Shown here in pieces: positions 63,604-64,000 of a DNA stretch of 64,000 nucleotides. The position numbers and the translations under genes were made by a program. The notes under the pieces are model-generated. The model saw only the letters and a program-made list of their open reading frames with translations, was not told where the DNA came from and searched no databases. Where the stretch lies: assembly GCF_025336525.1 (NCBI RefSeq), contig NZ_JAOCZP010000002.1, positions 186,001 to 250,000 of the forward strand, in the 5' to 3' direction. Numbering within the stretch: position 1 is the first letter of the stretch; every line of letters begins with the position of its first letter. This DNA comes from Chelativorans salis. Lineage in GTDB: Bacteria > Pseudomonadota > Alphaproteobacteria > Rhizobiales > Rhizobiaceae.

Positions 63604-64000
63604 GTGAGCGCTACCCATTCGACCGAACACACCCGTCGCGACTTTCTCTACGTGGCAACCGGCGTGGCCGGCGCCGTGGGTGCGGCCGGCGCCATTTGGC
63701 CGTTCATCGACCAGATGCGCCCCGACGCCTCCACCAGGGCGCTGGCCTCCATCCAGGTCGACGTCTCGGCCGTCGAGCCCGGCATGTCCCTGACGGTGAA
63801 GTGGCGCGGCCAGCCGGTCTTCATCCGCAACCGCACCGAGCAGGAGATCGAGGCAGCCCGCCAGGTGGCCCTCGAAGACCTCAAGGATCCCATCGCCCGC
63901 AACGACAACCTGCCGGCCGACGCGCCGGCGACGGACATCGATCGCTCGGCTGGTGAGGGCAGGGAAAACTGGCTGGTCATGATCGGCATCTGCACGCATC
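63604..64000 (+). CDS. petA: Ubiquinol-cytochrome c reductase Rieske iron-sulfur subunit (3' end outside window)
   Basis: 132 codons visible from a GTG at 63604 (AAAGGA about 11 nt upstream). The twin-arginine-type start [19 protein letters not shown] gives the membrane anchor, followed by the [20 protein letters not shown] hinge. The frame runs off the window in MIGICTH, the first half of the Rieske cluster motif (CTHLGC). It is a subunit of respiratory complex III; petB and petC should follow outside. Confidence 0.95.
   Translation, partial: MSATHSTEHTRRDFLYVATGVAGAVGAAGAIWPFIDQMRPDASTRALASIQVDVSAVEPGMSLTVKWRGQPVFIRNRTEQEIEAARQVALEDLKDPIARNDNLPADAPATDIDRSAGEGRENWLVMIGICTH

Overview
The window is high-GC DNA from an alphaproteobacterium of the Hyphomicrobiales (Rhizobiales), most likely a Phyllobacteriaceae-type genome (Mesorhizobium, Chelativorans, Nitratireductor or a relative). 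The evidence is the clustered CtrA cell-cycle circuit (sciP, fliJ-like, ctrA, an orphan receiver, chpT), the fused anthranilate synthase TrpE(G) behind a trpL leader peptide, the choXWV choline importer, and GANTC (CcrM) sites in cell-cycle promoters. Genus is inferred, not proven.

Layout. 1-0.3 kb: the 3' end of a serine recombinase runs into a tRNA-Met gene, which looks like the edge of an integrated element. 0.5-2.8 kb: a Gfo/Idh/MocA oxidoreductase and mnmA. 2.8-6.4 kb: the CtrA module. 6.6-9.4 kb: a DUF1134 protein and a membrane-anchored coiled-coil protein, then 13.7 down to 8.5 kb a minus-strand operon fhs - SDR - CaiB/BaiF CoA transferase - HugZ-like - TrmH-like. 14-15.8 kb: a DUF2333 protein and thymidine kinase. 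16-19.1 kb: choXWV. 19.2-21.8 kb: Rnk-like, site-2 protease with CBS domains, PAP2 phosphatase. 21.8-24.2 kb: trpL attenuator and trpE(G). 24.2-25.1 kb: a CDF metal exporter.

25.1-33.3 kb is an accessory block of small stress or xenobiotic-type families (YciI/DGPF, serine hydrolase, DUF899, SnoaL-like, two RibD/DHFR-like reductases, alpha/beta hydrolase, GFA, two AHSA1/SRPBCC proteins) with two local regulators, HxlR and ArsR. 33.3-36.1 kb: leuA, preceded by a leucine-rich leader ORF that looks like a leaderless attenuator, and a coupled hydrolase. 36.2-44 kb is mixed: a conserved single-TM protein, an RTX-type protein, a decayed copy of a metallophosphoesterase beside the intact gene, NUDIX, glutathionyl-hydroquinone reductase, GNAT, a frameshifted small membrane gene and a secreted TIM-barrel-like protein.

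44.2-51.1 kb is a tightly coupled Bat-like operon (MoxR ATPase, DUF58, a BatA/DUF4159 membrane protein, a second large membrane protein), divergent from DUF1285 - CoA pyrophosphatase - cca. 53.9-64 kb: a DUF1059 protein, a LysR regulator, two half-transporter ABC exporters, trmL, a small conserved protein, hemF, LysE and cupin genes, and the start of petA (Rieske protein), cut by the window end.

The most interesting signals are regulatory and structural. The trpL and putative leuL leaders share the same promoter-to-ATG geometry, with transcription predicted to start at the A of the ATG. GANTC and CtrA-type sites lie upstream of ctrA and sciP. Palindromic intergenic elements supply the C-terminal codons of hxlR and cca, and another such element cuts off the start of an antitoxin-type HTH gene. 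No CRISPR array, prophage structural genes, rRNA or insertion sequence was seen.
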